Source: a virus
Length of the DNA stretch: 22,284 nucleotides
IMG/VR virus record: IMGVR_UViG_3300027714_000138
Coordinates: 1 to 22,284 of that record
Strand: one strand, 5' to 3'
The translations under genes were made by a program, and so were the position numbers. Below are positions 5,439 through 11,809 of this stretch, one piece after another. Under the pieces are notes generated by a model. The model was not told the DNA's origin. It saw only the letters and a program-made list of their open reading frames with translations, and made no database searches. The number at the start of each line of letters is the position of its first letter. Within the stretch, counting starts at the first letter, position 1.

Positions 5439-5617
5439 TGCCTTGCCTTTATTATTTGGTTACACTTTTCATATTCTTCTTCTGCTTCATAATGCTTTAT
5501 GAGCATATCCGGATCCTCATGATCTATAGGCAAATAAAATTCTTTGCCTAATTCTTTATAATCTATTTTGCCTATCATCAACATGTAAGCGTTCTCATAT
5601 GATCGATCCACATTCAT
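5435..5617 (-). CDS. Small UVR-like hypothetical protein, 60 aa
   Basis: I use the ATG at 5617 (MNVDRSYENAYML), which follows the upstream stop by 1 nt, rather than the GTG at 5629. The last third, LIKHYEAEEEYEKCNQIIKA, has the pattern of UVR-type helical hairpins (acidic helix, E-x-Y-E-x-C/A-x-x-I). Short phage proteins with such tails are common. Two others occur here (6705-6908 and 21417-21620). UVR motifs mediate contacts in UvrB/UvrC and Clp/McsA proteins; the partner here is unknown. Confidence 0.7.
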   Translation of the reverse strand: MNVDRSYENAYMLMIGKIDYKELGKEFYLPIDHEDPDMLIKHYEAEEEYEKCNQIIKARQ

Positions 5618-5618
5618 T

Positions 5619-5780
5619 TTAATCTTCACTTTTTATGGCCATATGTTCTCCATCATCTTCTTCTTCTTCTAGGATGTATTCTATATTGAACTTGTCCAAT
5701 ATACTACAATATATATCCTTGCCCGATTGAGTGTATTGAATACAACCATTATGTGGAGTTGTTATTTTATACGTTATCAT
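5619..5780 (-). CDS. Small acidic hypothetical protein, 53 aa
   Basis: The product starts MITYKITTPHNGCIQYTQSG and includes an acidic ILEEEEDDGEH run. It has two Cys and no recognised motif. It overlaps the upstream 63-aa gene by 14 bp and its TAA lies 1 nt before the ATG of the next gene. A compact beta-alpha fold is plausible; the function is unknown. Confidence 0.7.
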   Translation of the reverse strand: MITYKITTPHNGCIQYTQSGKDIYCSILDKFNIEYILEEEEDDGEHMAIKSED

Positions 5781-5958
5781 CTTTCAATCCGTTTTCCCAT
5801 TCTTTGTATCCTGGTTGTTTGGACTGCCACTCTTTCATATCAACGGCATCAAACAAATGAAAGTCTTTTGGCACTTGTCCCGAATCTTCCAATTCTTTCA
5901 AAGTAACTGAACCATACCTGTTTCTAATCTTTTTGTTAGCTTTTTTCTTTTTGCTCAT
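5767..5958 (-). CDS. Small hypothetical protein, 63 aa
   Basis: A Lys-rich N-terminus (MSKKKKANKKIRNRYGSV) is followed by an acidic, Trp-containing half (DAVDMKEWQSKQPGYKEW). No family is recognised. The upstream 57 bp hold an imperfect hairpin (5973-6004) that separates this gene from the spanin-like gene, so it may start a sub-unit by RNA processing; no type A or B promoter is present there. Confidence 0.75.
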   Translation of the reverse strand: MSKKKKANKKIRNRYGSVTLKELEDSGQVPKDFHLFDAVDMKEWQSKQPGYKEWENGLKDDNV

Positions 5959-5972
5959 ATTCTATGTTATAT

Positions 5973-6004
5973 GTCTCGAGCCTCCTGAAAGGAGCCGAAG
6001 AGAC
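5973..6004 (-). other. Intergenic imperfect hairpin
   Basis: Outer stem GTCTC/GAGAC (5973-5977 with 6000-6004) and inner stem CTCC/GGAG (5982-5985 with 5991-5994), separated by unpaired bases, loop of 5 nt. It is GC-rich against the background. There is no T-tract on either side, so an mRNA processing or stability element is more likely than a terminator. Confidence 0.45.
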
Positions 6005-6015
6005 GTACTAACGTA

Positions 6016-6285
6016 CTATTCCTTGCCGTTCGTCGTTGAATCAACATCATATTCTTCGTCTGAAATAAAACTAGATAATATGTCTACTTGTTCTTCTAAT
6101 CTAATAGAATATTCTTCTAATCTTTGTACGTCATCAAATATTTTTGAATACTCTTCTTGTAAATTAAAATATTGATCTATTATTTCAGCGTTTCTAGATT
6201 TTTGATAATTTGAATTAATTAACACTCCTACACAACATATCATTAAAATGATAGATATTATTCTATATGTTCTAAGTCTTTTCAT
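6016..6285 (-). CDS. Membrane-anchored coiled-coil protein, spanin-like, 89 aa
   Basis: A basic N-terminus (MKRLRTYR), one membrane helix (about 9-25, IISIILMICCVGVLI), then a 55-residue acidic coiled coil (IIDQYFNLQEEYSKIFDD, VQRLEEYSIRLEEQVDIL) and a polar tail. This is the layout of an inner-membrane spanin (Rz-like) or of other phage single-pass coiled-coil proteins. There is no overlapping o-spanin lipoprotein gene, and the lysozyme lies 15 kb away, so the spanin reading is tentative. It overlaps the upstream gene by 4 bp (ATGA). Confidence 0.7.
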   Translation of the reverse strand: MKRLRTYRIISIILMICCVGVLINSNYQKSRNAEIIDQYFNLQEEYSKIFDDVQRLEEYSIRLEEQVDILSSFISDEEYDVDSTTNGKE

Positions 6286-6485
6286 TTATTATTCTTTACT
6301 TTTTTTGTACTAGCTTTTCTTGCCCTTAAATATAATTCGTTAATATCTAATTGATCTAATATAATTGCATCATGATAAATTGTTAAATAATCATTTCGTT
6401 TGCTCTGTGCTTCAAAATCATTTTCAAACTCATCAATCTGAAGTTTTCTTTCTGACTGATCTCTATGTATTACCCAATAACTCAT
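6282..6485 (-). CDS. Hypothetical protein, 67 aa
   Basis: Starts MSYWVIHRDQSERKLQIDEF; a charged, mostly helical middle and a basic tail (RARKASTKKVKNNK). No domain is recognised. ATGA-type overlaps with both neighbours (6282-6285 and 6482-6485) tie it into the unit started at 7207-7235. Confidence 0.75.
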   Translation of the reverse strand: MSYWVIHRDQSERKLQIDEFENDFEAQSKRNDYLTIYHDAIILDQLDINELYLRARKASTKKVKNNK

Positions 6486-6712
6486 AATAATCTCCTCGCT
6501 ACTTCAGCTCCAAATTTTTGATTATTTGGATATTGTTTTCTTAGTTTTTTTAATTCATTATACAGATTATTATCATTAACTGGGAGTGAATCATTATCTG
6601 GTGTAATTTCGCCTTCTGAACCTATGTGTGGAGATCCATATGATTGCCATGAATTGTCTTGATACTCTTTTGATTGTCTATATTGATCCATTGTTCTTTC
6701 CTTTTTACTCAT
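6482..6712 (-). CDS. Hypothetical protein, 76 aa
   Basis: The first two thirds are polar and probably disordered (MDQYRQSKEYQDNSWQSYG, then a Gly/Asp/Asn-rich stretch). The last 25 residues form a helix (NELKKLRKQYPNNQKFGAEV) ending ARRLL. No family is recognised. It overlaps the upstream UVR-like gene by 8 bp and the downstream gene by 4 bp. Confidence 0.75.
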   Translation of the reverse strand: MSKKERTMDQYRQSKEYQDNSWQSYGSPHIGSEGEITPDNDSLPVNDNNLYNELKKLRKQYPNNQKFGAEVARRLL

Positions 6713-6908
6713 TAATTGACTCTTTAATTTTAGTATTCAAATCTCTCATTTGTGCGGCAGTCTCATAATCTTCTTTCTCTGCTGCTCTTTGTTCAATATT
6801 AGATAACATTGCTTCTGCATCGCCATTAAATACTTCCATTAGTACTCTTCTAAATTTGTCTAATGTTTCTGCTTGATTTGCATAATGGTATTCATCTTCT
6901 TTACTCAT
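6705..6908 (-). CDS. UVR-motif small protein, 67 aa
   Basis: The C-terminal half (MLSNIEQRAAEKEDYETAAQ, then MRDLNTKIKE) closely follows the UVR pattern seen in UvrB, UvrC, ClpC and McsA: acidic helix, D-Y/F-E-x-A-A-x-x-R-D. The N-terminal half is a soluble helix with no Cys. I use the ATG at 6908 (MSKEDEYHY), which overlaps the upstream stop as ATGAGTAA; an ATG at 6914 and a TTG at 6926 are alternatives. A partner-binding role for UVR is known in the family; the partner here is unknown. Confidence 0.75.
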   Translation of the reverse strand: MSKEDEYHYANQAETLDKFRRVLMEVFNGDAEAMLSNIEQRAAEKEDYETAAQMRDLNTKIKESINE

Positions 6909-6984
6909 TGTCATTTGGTTTTTCAATAGTCCATATGCCTACCAGGCCTAGTCCTATTATAAATATTAATACTACGATTTCCAC
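6901..6984 (-). CDS. Very short membrane peptide, 27 aa
   Basis: With GTG at 6984 as start the product reads (M)EIVVLIFIIGLGLVGIW followed by TIEKPNDNE: one membrane helix and a short polar tail. It overlaps the upstream 32-aa ORF by 13 bp and the downstream gene by 8 bp. The only support is the hydrophobic pattern and the fact that it exactly fills the gap between two genes. Confidence 0.45.
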   Translation of the reverse strand: MEIVVLIFIIGLGLVGIWTIEKPNDNE

Positions 6985-7070
6985 TTTAAGTTTTTATTCT
7001 TTTTAACTTGCTTTATCAATGCATATAATTCTACATTAAAGTTATCCCAATATGTTTTATATTTCTTCAT
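6972..7070 (-). CDS. Very short basic peptide, 32 aa
   Basis: The product starts MKKYKTYWDNFNVELYALIK and ends KKNKNLKWKS. It is highly basic and aromatic, with no recognised motif. It follows the 40-aa ORF by 3 nt and overlaps the next one. Its place in a tightly packed unit supports it; its size limits confidence. Confidence 0.5.
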   Translation of the reverse strand: MKKYKTYWDNFNVELYALIKQVKKNKNLKWKS

Positions 7071-7073
7071 ATC

Positions 7074-7196
7074 TTATTTATCTAAATGGAAAACTGATAC
7101 AAACTCGGCACTATATTTCTTATATATAGCTTCATTGTTTGCAAATAACTCTTTGAATTCTTTCCAATCTTCTACTTCTATTTTTTTATCTATCAT
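7074..7196 (-). CDS. Small hypothetical protein, 40 aa
   Basis: The product starts MIDKKIEVEDWKEFKELFAN and ends EFVSVFHLDK, a motif that echoes EYVSIFHFYDEL at the end of the 41-aa protein at 2904-3029. It is the first gene after the type B promoter at 7207-7235, only 10 nt from the -10, so its mRNA leader would be about 4 nt. Confidence 0.65.
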   Translation of the reverse strand: MIDKKIEVEDWKEFKELFANNEAIYKKYSAEFVSVFHLDK

Positions 7197-7206
7197 ATCT
7201 TTATAT

Positions 7207-7235
7207 ATAATAAGTAATTAATTTGAATAATCCAA
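7207..7235 (-). promoter_or_regulatory. Type B promoter (TTGGAT-N17-TATTAT)
   Basis: TTGGAT (7230-7235), 17 bp, TATTAT (7207-7212) on the minus strand, just past the stop of the DNA ligase. It should drive the packed unit of small genes from 7196 down to about 4932. Confidence 0.75.
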
Positions 7236-7241
7236 TGATTT

Positions 7242-8558
7242 TTAAACATTTCTGCCATTTTCATAAACATGTTTTACCGTAGGGAATCTTAAACTTATTC
7301 CACCTTCTTGATTCTTTGTTTCCTCAAAGTATTGAACGGTAATTGTTTTGCCTAATAAGTGTTCTGGATTTGCTTGGTATCGTATTCTTTGTTCTTGATT
7401 CCATCCTGAGCCAACTGCTACTCTGTAACCTTTATGTTCAATCCATACATTAGCTAACATTGGTATTACTATTTCTTTGCCTTCTCTGATGACTCTATGG
7501 CTATCAAATTCAATGTCTAACACTTCATATTCTGCGTCAAAGAACTTTTTACACTTCAATAAGTTTTTAGTTCTTTTGCCTTCGTATGGACTATTTTTTC
7601 TTAACATAACTCCTTCATGCCCTAATAGATCAGCATCTGTTATCATACTTAGTAATTGTCGTTCGTCTTCTATTAAATGATGATCTAATACACTCAATGT
7701 TTTTGTGTCTCCAAGTACTCCATCTTCTTCTGGTAATCTTTGTAGCCTTTCTGATAAATTGATATGTCCTTCTTTTGAATCAAATTCTTCAATTGACATA
7801 CAATCAAATATAATATACTTTGGATTCTCTATAGTATGATCTTTTCTTTTAATTTGTTTCATGATGCCTTGAAAGTCTTCATTACCATTGTCATCCATCA
7901 TACAAACTTCGCCATCTAATACAAAATCACTAGACATATTTGTTATATCAAAACTTATTTCATTTCCAATATATTTAACATCATCTAATATTTTTTGTAA
8001 GGTTGTAAACTCATTTCCTTGTCTGGAATAGGCAGTTACTGTTTTGCCTTCTTTTCGGATAATACATCTCACTCCATCTAATTTTCTAGATGCATACCAT
8101 TTTTCTGTTTCAAAATCACAAAACTTAGGTTCATACTTAGTTGCTAATGCAACATCAAATGTTGGAATTAAATTTGGTATAACTTTATTGATAACTGAAT
8201 CAGATGCTCTAATCTCTAAGTTTCTATCAATAATAGAAAAGATTAAATCTTCATATTGTTTATTTTCTAGAACAAATCTATTTACGTTTGCGATTGCATC
8301 ATGACCGGTACAAACTCGGTTTGCTAAGTCATCTAATAAAGTGAAAATGCTACCATATGTATTTGAGTGTCCTAGTAAATCTTTATTCTTTTTACAAGTC
8401 TTACTGGTTACATAATACTTTTTATAAGGATCATATGTATAATTTAATGACGATGTAATGAACTCATTGTTCTTTATTGAATCTATAATAACTTTTTTTT
8501 CATTGAGTGATGAAGTGGATTTCATTTCATCTACAAACTTTTGTAATTTTTCTAACAT
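7242..8558 (-). CDS. ATP-dependent DNA ligase, 438 aa
   Basis: Seals nicks in DNA with ATP through a lysine-AMP intermediate. Motif I is RKLDGVR with the nucleophile at Lys159; motif III is FVLDGEV (D215, E217); motif IV HEGVMLR (E315); motif V LLKCKKF (K335, K337). An N-terminal domain of about 140 residues precedes the catalytic core, and a C-terminal OB-like domain follows from about 340. Length and layout resemble T4 gp30 (487 aa), slightly shorter. The ligase is the last gene of the unit started at 9733-9761, 2 nt after the SWIM zinc-finger gene. It would act in phage replication, joining Okazaki fragments and repair nicks. Confidence 0.95.
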   Translation of the reverse strand: MLEKLQKFVDEMKSTSSLNEKKVIIDSIKNNEFITSSLNYTYDPYKKYYVTSKTCKKNKDLLGHSNTYGSIFTLLDDLANRVCTGHDAIANVNRFVLENKQYEDLIFSIIDRNLEIRASDSVINKVIPNLIPTFDVALATKYEPKFCDFETEKWYASRKLDGVRCIIRKEGKTVTAYSRQGNEFTTLQKILDDVKYIGNEISFDITNMSSDFVLDGEVCMMDDNGNEDFQGIMKQIKRKDHTIENPKYIIFDCMSIEEFDSKEGHINLSERLQRLPEEDGVLGDTKTLSVLDHHLIEDERQLLSMITDADLLGHEGVMLRKNSPYEGKRTKNLLKCKKFFDAEYEVLDIEFDSHRVIREGKEIVIPMLANVWIEHKGYRVAVGSGWNQEQRIRYQANPEHLLGKTITVQYFEETKNQEGGISLRFPTVKHVYENGRNV

Positions 8559-8560
8559 GT

Positions 8561-8752
8561 TTAAATAGTATAATGTGATAATTTTTCTTTTAACCGGGTC
8601 ATATGTTTACATGGAGCATATGGTCTGAATTCTTTTGCTTTACAGTTACAATTGGATATTCGATGATCAGTTACTGTTACATCATAATAAGATAACTTTC
8701 CGGTCTTTTTATTCCTACTACCCATTTCTCTAAACTTCCAACTACGTGCCAT
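8561..8752 (-). CDS. SWIM zinc-finger small protein, 63 aa
   Basis: The motif NCNCKAKEFRPYAPCKHM gives C35-x-C37, ten residues, C48-x-H50, the SWIM zinc-finger pattern (CxC...CxH). SWIM domains bind DNA or proteins; they usually occur in larger proteins such as SWI2/SNF2 ATPases and transposases, so a 63-aa stand-alone version is notable. The N-terminal half is a basic strand-rich segment. Its ATG overlaps the upstream stop (TAATG) and it lies 2 nt before the DNA ligase, which suggests a DNA-related role such as a ligase or repair accessory. That link is inference. Confidence 0.85.
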   Translation of the reverse strand: MARSWKFREMGSRNKKTGKLSYYDVTVTDHRISNCNCKAKEFRPYAPCKHMTRLKEKLSHYTI

Positions 8753-9138
8753 TATCCTAATCCAATAAATTCTTTACTCAATAACAATGACAAATCTTCT
8801 GCTACTTCTTTAGCTCTCCAATAAGCCATTACTTCTAATTCTTGAAGAACATCATTATGTACAGCATGCATTGTAAACCCACTACCATATGAAGTTACCA
8901 ATACTGCTTCTTGAATATCTTTCATTATTGCATTAGCTTCATAACTCCATTCGGCATCTTGAAACTCTAATTCATCATCTGAAGATCCTATATAATATTC
9001 GTTTTCTGAATCGTGATACGCAACTAACCATTTTTTTTCTATTGAATCTACAACCTCGCTTAACACTTCGTCGTTATGATCATATATCTCTTTGCTCCAA
9101 GGCTTAGTTATTGCTATGTCGTACTTCTTAAGCTTCAT
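8752..9138 (-). CDS. Hypothetical protein, 128 aa
   Basis: I use the ATG at 9138 (MKLKKYDIAI) rather than the TTG at 9147. The protein is acidic with a strand-rich first half (KKWLVAYHDSENEYYIGS) and a helical C-terminus (MAYWRAKEVAEDLSLLLSKE). It has no Cys, no membrane helix and no recognised family. It overlaps the upstream 135-aa gene by 11 bp and the SWIM gene by 1 nt, so it belongs to the ligase unit. Confidence 0.8.
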   Translation of the reverse strand: MKLKKYDIAITKPWSKEIYDHNDEVLSEVVDSIEKKWLVAYHDSENEYYIGSSDDELEFQDAEWSYEANAIMKDIQEAVLVTSYGSGFTMHAVHNDVLQELEVMAYWRAKEVAEDLSLLLSKEFIGLG

Positions 9139-9535
9139 CCTCTTCAATTAAACCATGTTCAACTTTAAATTCTTTTATTTCTTCTTCCGATAATTCATCT
9201 TCAAAATCTTTAATAATTTCTTCTGCGTGCTCAACAAAATATTCTAGGAACTGATCATCTAGATATATATCATCTGCTAAATAGCTATCAATATGTACCG
9301 TTATAAAGCCTCCATATGATTCAATTTCTTCCATTAATGAGCTAGCTAGCTCTGAATCATAATAAAATACGTCTTCACAAATATTAGGAGCGGTATGATC
9401 ATTTGTTAGAACATATACATCATATCCATCTCTGGTTGATTCTGTATAACAATATATGTCTGCGTTATCAAAATTTTCTGTGAATGTAACATTTAAATAT
9501 CTTTTTGCTAATTCTATTTGTTTTTCATCTGTCAT
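9128..9535 (-). CDS. Acidic hypothetical protein, 135 aa
   Basis: Extremely acidic, with the last 60 residues dominated by Glu and Asp (HAEEIIKDFEDELSEEEIKE). Strand-like segments rich in Tyr, Asp and Val occupy the first half. Such acidic phage proteins are sometimes DNA mimics, but the sequence does not show this. It lies second in the unit, 5 nt after the 57-aa gene, and has the AAGAGAT leader. Confidence 0.8.
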   Translation of the reverse strand: MTDEKQIELAKRYLNVTFTENFDNADIYCYTESTRDGYDVYVLTNDHTAPNICEDVFYYDSELASSLMEEIESYGGFITVHIDSYLADDIYLDDQFLEYFVEHAEEIIKDFEDELSEEEIKEFKVEHGLIEEDEA

Positions 9536-9540
9536 ATCTC

Positions 9541-9714
9541 TTATTTTTTAATTATTAATTCTAAATTATTACCATCAAACTTAATACCTACTACTTCGGT
9601 ACCATCTTTTTCTACTTTTTTAATGAATTGATTTAAATCAAATGATCTAAAATGTAAACCACCTTTTGCTTCTCCATCAAATCCATCTTTCCAAAATACT
9701 TTTTCTTCAAACAT
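9541..9714 (-). CDS. Small hypothetical protein, 57 aa
   Basis: The product starts MFEEKVFWKDGFDGEAKGGL and ends NLELIIKK. It is a beta-rich, Gly/Asp-rich soluble protein with no recognised family. It is first in the DNA ligase unit: 18 nt from the -10 of the promoter at 9733-9761 and with the AAGAGAT leader. Confidence 0.75.
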   Translation of the reverse strand: MFEEKVFWKDGFDGEAKGGLHFRSFDLNQFIKKVEKDGTEVVGIKFDGNNLELIIKK

Positions 9715-9732
9715 ATCTCTTATTTTTTCTAT

Positions 9733-9761
9733 ATAATAAGAAAACTAAATTAAATATCCAA
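9733..9761 (-). promoter_or_regulatory. Type B promoter (TTGGAT-N17-TATTAT), ligase unit
   Basis: TTGGAT (9756-9761), 17 bp, TATTAT (9733-9738) on the minus strand. The -35 and spacer lie within the last codons of the upstream 50-aa ORF (9750-9902). It drives 9714 down to the DNA ligase at 7242. Confidence 0.8.
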
Positions 9762-9902
9762 CCGTTTTAAAACTTTTTTCCATTGCCAAGCTCCAGCTCC
9801 GATGTAATAATCCTTAACATATCCTCTTTTCTTCATTTGGGATTCTACGCTAGTATTGTTTCTTTTTGCTGCCGTCATGGCATAATAACTATCTAGGCTC
9901 AT
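9750..9902 (-). CDS. Small basic hypothetical protein, 50 aa
   Basis: The product starts MSLDSYYAMTAAKRNNTSVE and has a basic, Trp-containing end (WQWKKVLKRLDI). No family is recognised. It overlaps the upstream gene by 14 bp and its end encodes the -35 of the next promoter. Moderate confidence because of size. Confidence 0.6.
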   Translation of the reverse strand: MSLDSYYAMTAAKRNNTSVESQMKKRGYVKDYYIGAGAWQWKKVLKRLDI

Positions 9903-10044
9903 CTTTTATATTTAATGTGTCGTTAATATTAATTTCTTGTGGTATTTGATGTTGTCTTTTAGGTTTTTCGTGTTTATGAAAATCAATTAACGAACCTATT
10001 ATGGGTACTGCCGTAAGTAAAATCCATACTATAACAGTTTTCAT
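9889..10044 (-). CDS. Signal-anchor small protein, 51 aa
   Basis: An N-terminal membrane helix (MKTVIVWILLTAVPIIGSLI) is followed by a basic, His-rich polar tail of about 30 residues, so it is a single-pass membrane protein. The ATG overlaps the upstream stop by 4 bp (ATGA). Function unknown. Confidence 0.65.
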   Translation of the reverse strand: MKTVIVWILLTAVPIIGSLIDFHKHEKPKRQHQIPQEININDTLNIKDEPR

Positions 10045-10376
10045 ATAGGTGCAATTACATCCCAGTCATCTGTATCATTATCCCAATCAGTATCAAATTT
10101 TGTTTCTGGTGAGGTGATACCGGATATTGTCTTTTCGCATTCTGAATTAAAACTTTCCATATCATATTTAGCTGTTTCAGTAATAGATCCTTTTTCTAAT
10201 TCTTGTATACAACTCCAAAGATATCCAGATTCTGAATGATAATTCACATCTTCAAATGAACTGTATAACAATTTTAAATCTTTAATTGGCCAGGTAACTT
10301 CTGCCTCTATTCCTTTTTGTAACATACCATCATAGTCAAATATTCTTGACCATTTATTTCCTAATTCATAACTCAT
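10041..10376 (-). CDS. Acidic hypothetical protein, 111 aa
   Basis: Acidic and Trp/Tyr-rich; the last 20 residues carry many Asp (TDWDNDTDDWDV). It has two Cys far apart and no membrane helix. No family is recognised. It is second in the unit from the promoter at 10606-10634, 24 nt after the 62-aa gene, with ATGA overlap into the next. Confidence 0.8.
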   Translation of the reverse strand: MSYELGNKWSRIFDYDGMLQKGIEAEVTWPIKDLKLLYSSFEDVNYHSESGYLWSCIQELEKGSITETAKYDMESFNSECEKTISGITSPETKFDTDWDNDTDDWDVIAPI

Positions 10377-10400
10377 ATATTTCCTTTTAATAATTTTTAT

Positions 10401-10589
10401 TTATGATTGAAACGGTAATTTGAATCCTAATTTTTCACAACCATCTTCAAACTCAACATGCATCTTATTTATTTCATAATATTCATCCCAAGTAATAAGT
10501 TTATCTACATTAATCATTAGGTCATAATCATATTGAGATTTATTATTCCAATTTTTAGTAACTTGATTTTGTATTTTTTCTTGATTCAT
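10401..10589 (-). CDS. Hypothetical protein, 62 aa
   Basis: Starts MNQEKIQNQVTKNWNNKSQY; an acidic, aromatic middle (DKLITWDEYYEINKMHVEFE) and a tail KLGFKLPFQS. No domain is recognised. It is the first gene after the type B promoter (16 nt from the -10). Confidence 0.75.
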   Translation of the reverse strand: MNQEKIQNQVTKNWNNKSQYDYDLMINVDKLITWDEYYEINKMHVEFEDGCEKLGFKLPFQS

Positions 10590-10605
10590 ACCCTTTATTT
10601 TCTAT

Positions 10606-10634
10606 ATAATAAGAAAACCAAATCAAATATCCAA
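10606..10634 (-). promoter_or_regulatory. Type B promoter (TTGGAT-N17-TATTAT)
   Basis: TTGGAT (10629-10634), 17 bp, TATTAT (10606-10611) on the minus strand, 10 bp beyond the stop of the 113-aa membrane protein. It starts the unit 10589 to 9750. Confidence 0.8.
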
Positions 10635-10644
10635 CCTTTTTATA

Positions 10645-10986
10645 TTAAAATCTTATAATTATTCCGTAAGAAAACATTGATAATCCTATTCCTAATGCCA
10701 TTCTATCTGGAGTAACATGTTTTGCTAATCCAGGTTCAGACCAATTATTCCCACTATTATTGGTAGTCATTGATATTATACTAGCTGCAATCATTGCTCC
10801 GCCTCCTATCATACATTGAGAACTTATACTAATATTTTTACTTTCAAACCCTGATTTCTCAGGTTTGTCTTCTGCAGCATTTATTTTAAGGTCTACTGGA
10901 ACTTCGTCGATAGACATTTGACCATTTATTTTATTATAACTCCCTAATAATAATGCTATTAGTATTGCTGATGTATAGATTTTCAT
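10645..10986 (-). CDS. Exported or membrane protein with signal peptide, 113 aa
   Basis: The N-terminus MKIYTSAILIALLLGSYNKI followed by NGQ looks like a signal peptide of the Bacteroidota style, cleaved after GQ at about residue 23. The mature part has a polar stretch (about 25-55), then a Gly/Ala/Ile-rich hydrophobic segment (about 59-74, MIGGGAMIAASIISM) and another near the C-terminus (LGIGLSMFSYGIIIRF). The layout resembles small host-like envelope proteins. It is the last gene of the long unit started at 16896-16924. It may alter the envelope; this is an inference. Confidence 0.75.
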   Translation of the reverse strand: MKIYTSAILIALLLGSYNKINGQMSIDEVPVDLKINAAEDKPEKSGFESKNISISSQCMIGGGAMIAASIISMTTNNSGNNWSEPGLAKHVTPDRMALGIGLSMFSYGIIIRF

Positions 10987-11156
10987 AGATATTGTATATG
11001 TGTTTTATATTTTAATAATTGTTGTCTTTTTTCTAAATTAACTTTGCCGGTTGCTATTGCTTCATTACATAATTCCATTTGTAATTCAGCCATTCGGATT
11101 GAAACATATTTTCTATGTCTAATATATCGTCTGTGTATAAAGAATTGCTGCAGCAT
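10983..11156 (-). CDS. Small basic helical protein, 57 aa (paralogue of 4932-5126)
   Basis: The product starts MLQQFFIHRRYIRHRKYVSI, continues MAELQMELCNEAIATGKV, and ends RQQLLKYKTHIQYL. It aligns over its whole length with the 64-aa protein at 4932-5126 (shared EL, E-L/I-C, AI, G-x-V, RQ..LKY). It overlaps both neighbours (TAATG with the upstream gene, ATGA with the downstream one). The ORF is real on this evidence; the function is unknown. Confidence 0.7.
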   Translation of the reverse strand: MLQQFFIHRRYIRHRKYVSIRMAELQMELCNEAIATGKVNLEKRQQLLKYKTHIQYL

Positions 11157-11518
11157 TATTTAGCCCACTTACTTCTTTGTACTAGTTGTGCAATTACTCC
11201 ATATACACTTAAATCTTCATATGTGTCTTGTATATTTTCTCCAACTTCGTCTGGCTGACCTAATACAACTAATTGTTTTAATCTTTGAATTTTATCATTA
11301 ATACGAAACCATAATCCAGTAAGTGATAATTTTATATCAGCCGCTGTTTCTAGTTGAGTACCTACAGAAATATTACCTGGTCCATAATTTCGTTGTTTTT
11401 TACAAAATGTAATATACATCTCATCTAAAATAATTTTAAATTCTTTTGTAGTTTCTGGATACAATCTTTCACAATATTCTGTTGCAGATTCTTCTGGTAT
11501 GGGGTTTATTGATTTCAT
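11156..11518 (-). CDS. DUF1599/Nmad1-like, MazG-type protein, 120 aa
   Basis: I use the ATG at 11518 (MKSINPIPEESATEY), which overlaps the upstream stop as ATGA; the longer reading from 11593 would overlap the zinc-ribbon gene by 79 bp. Visible blocks are ILDEMYITFCKKQRNYG (30-46), SLTGLWFRINDKIQRLKQL (65-83) and ENIQDTYEDLSVYGVIAQL (94-112), the conserved pattern of the DUF1599 family (nucleotide modification associated domain 1), related to all-alpha MazG-type NTP pyrophosphatases. Acidic residues in E94, D98 and D102 could bind metal. Family knowledge suggests a role in nucleotide pool or modified-base metabolism; HPRT lies in the same unit. Confidence 0.8.
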   Translation of the reverse strand: MKSINPIPEESATEYCERLYPETTKEFKIILDEMYITFCKKQRNYGPGNISVGTQLETAADIKLSLTGLWFRINDKIQRLKQLVVLGQPDEVGENIQDTYEDLSVYGVIAQLVQRSKWAK

Positions 11519-11697
11519 TTTAGTGATGGTTCTGTTCTTATTAAGTTTGGATATCCTCCAAATTTGGTTGTGTCTTGCATATATTTGCCACAATCACATA
11601 ATGCTTCAACTACTTCTGCAGCACCGTTAATTATTTTAATTGTTTTCTTTGCTATTTCTCTAGTAGCATTACAATTATTACATTTATATAATGACAT
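11515..11697 (-). CDS. Zinc-ribbon small protein, 60 aa
   Basis: Two metal-binding pairs, C6-x-x-C9 (YKCNNCNATRE) and C34-x-C36 (ALCDCGKYM), about 24 residues apart, form a zinc ribbon. The tail FGGYPNLIRTEPSLK resembles the end of small zinc-ribbon proteins seen in many T4-like phages. Partner or nucleic acid binding is likely but not visible. It overlaps the upstream gene by 14 bp and the MazG-like gene by 4 bp. Confidence 0.8.
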   Translation of the reverse strand: MSLYKCNNCNATREIAKKTIKIINGAAEVVEALCDCGKYMQDTTKFGGYPNLIRTEPSLK

Positions 11698-11809
11698 TTT
11701 TTCTTTTACCTTTTTTAGTAGATATATTTTGTTTTTTTAACATTAATTTTTCAACTATTATTTGTCTATAGATAGGACTTTCCATTTCGCAATAATATCT
11801 TCGTTTCAT
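11684..11809 (-). CDS. Small basic hypothetical protein, 41 aa
   Basis: The product starts MKRRYYCEMESPIYRQIIVE and ends in a Lys-rich STKKGKRKNVII. No family is recognised. It overlaps the upstream SH3-like gene by 4 bp (ATGA) and the zinc-ribbon gene by 14 bp, both typical of this unit. Confidence 0.6.
   Translation of the reverse strand: MKRRYYCEMESPIYRQIIVEKLMLKKQNISTKKGKRKNVII

Noticed and set aside
6705-6926. Longer start of the UVR gene (TTG at 6926)
   Set aside because: TTG is unlikely when ATG codons follow at 6914 and 6908, the latter overlapping the previous stop in the manner common here.
11156-11593. Longer DUF1599-like reading from 11593
   Set aside because: It would overlap the zinc-ribbon gene by 79 bp and adds 25 residues without family similarity; the ATG at 11518 gives the usual ATGA overlap.
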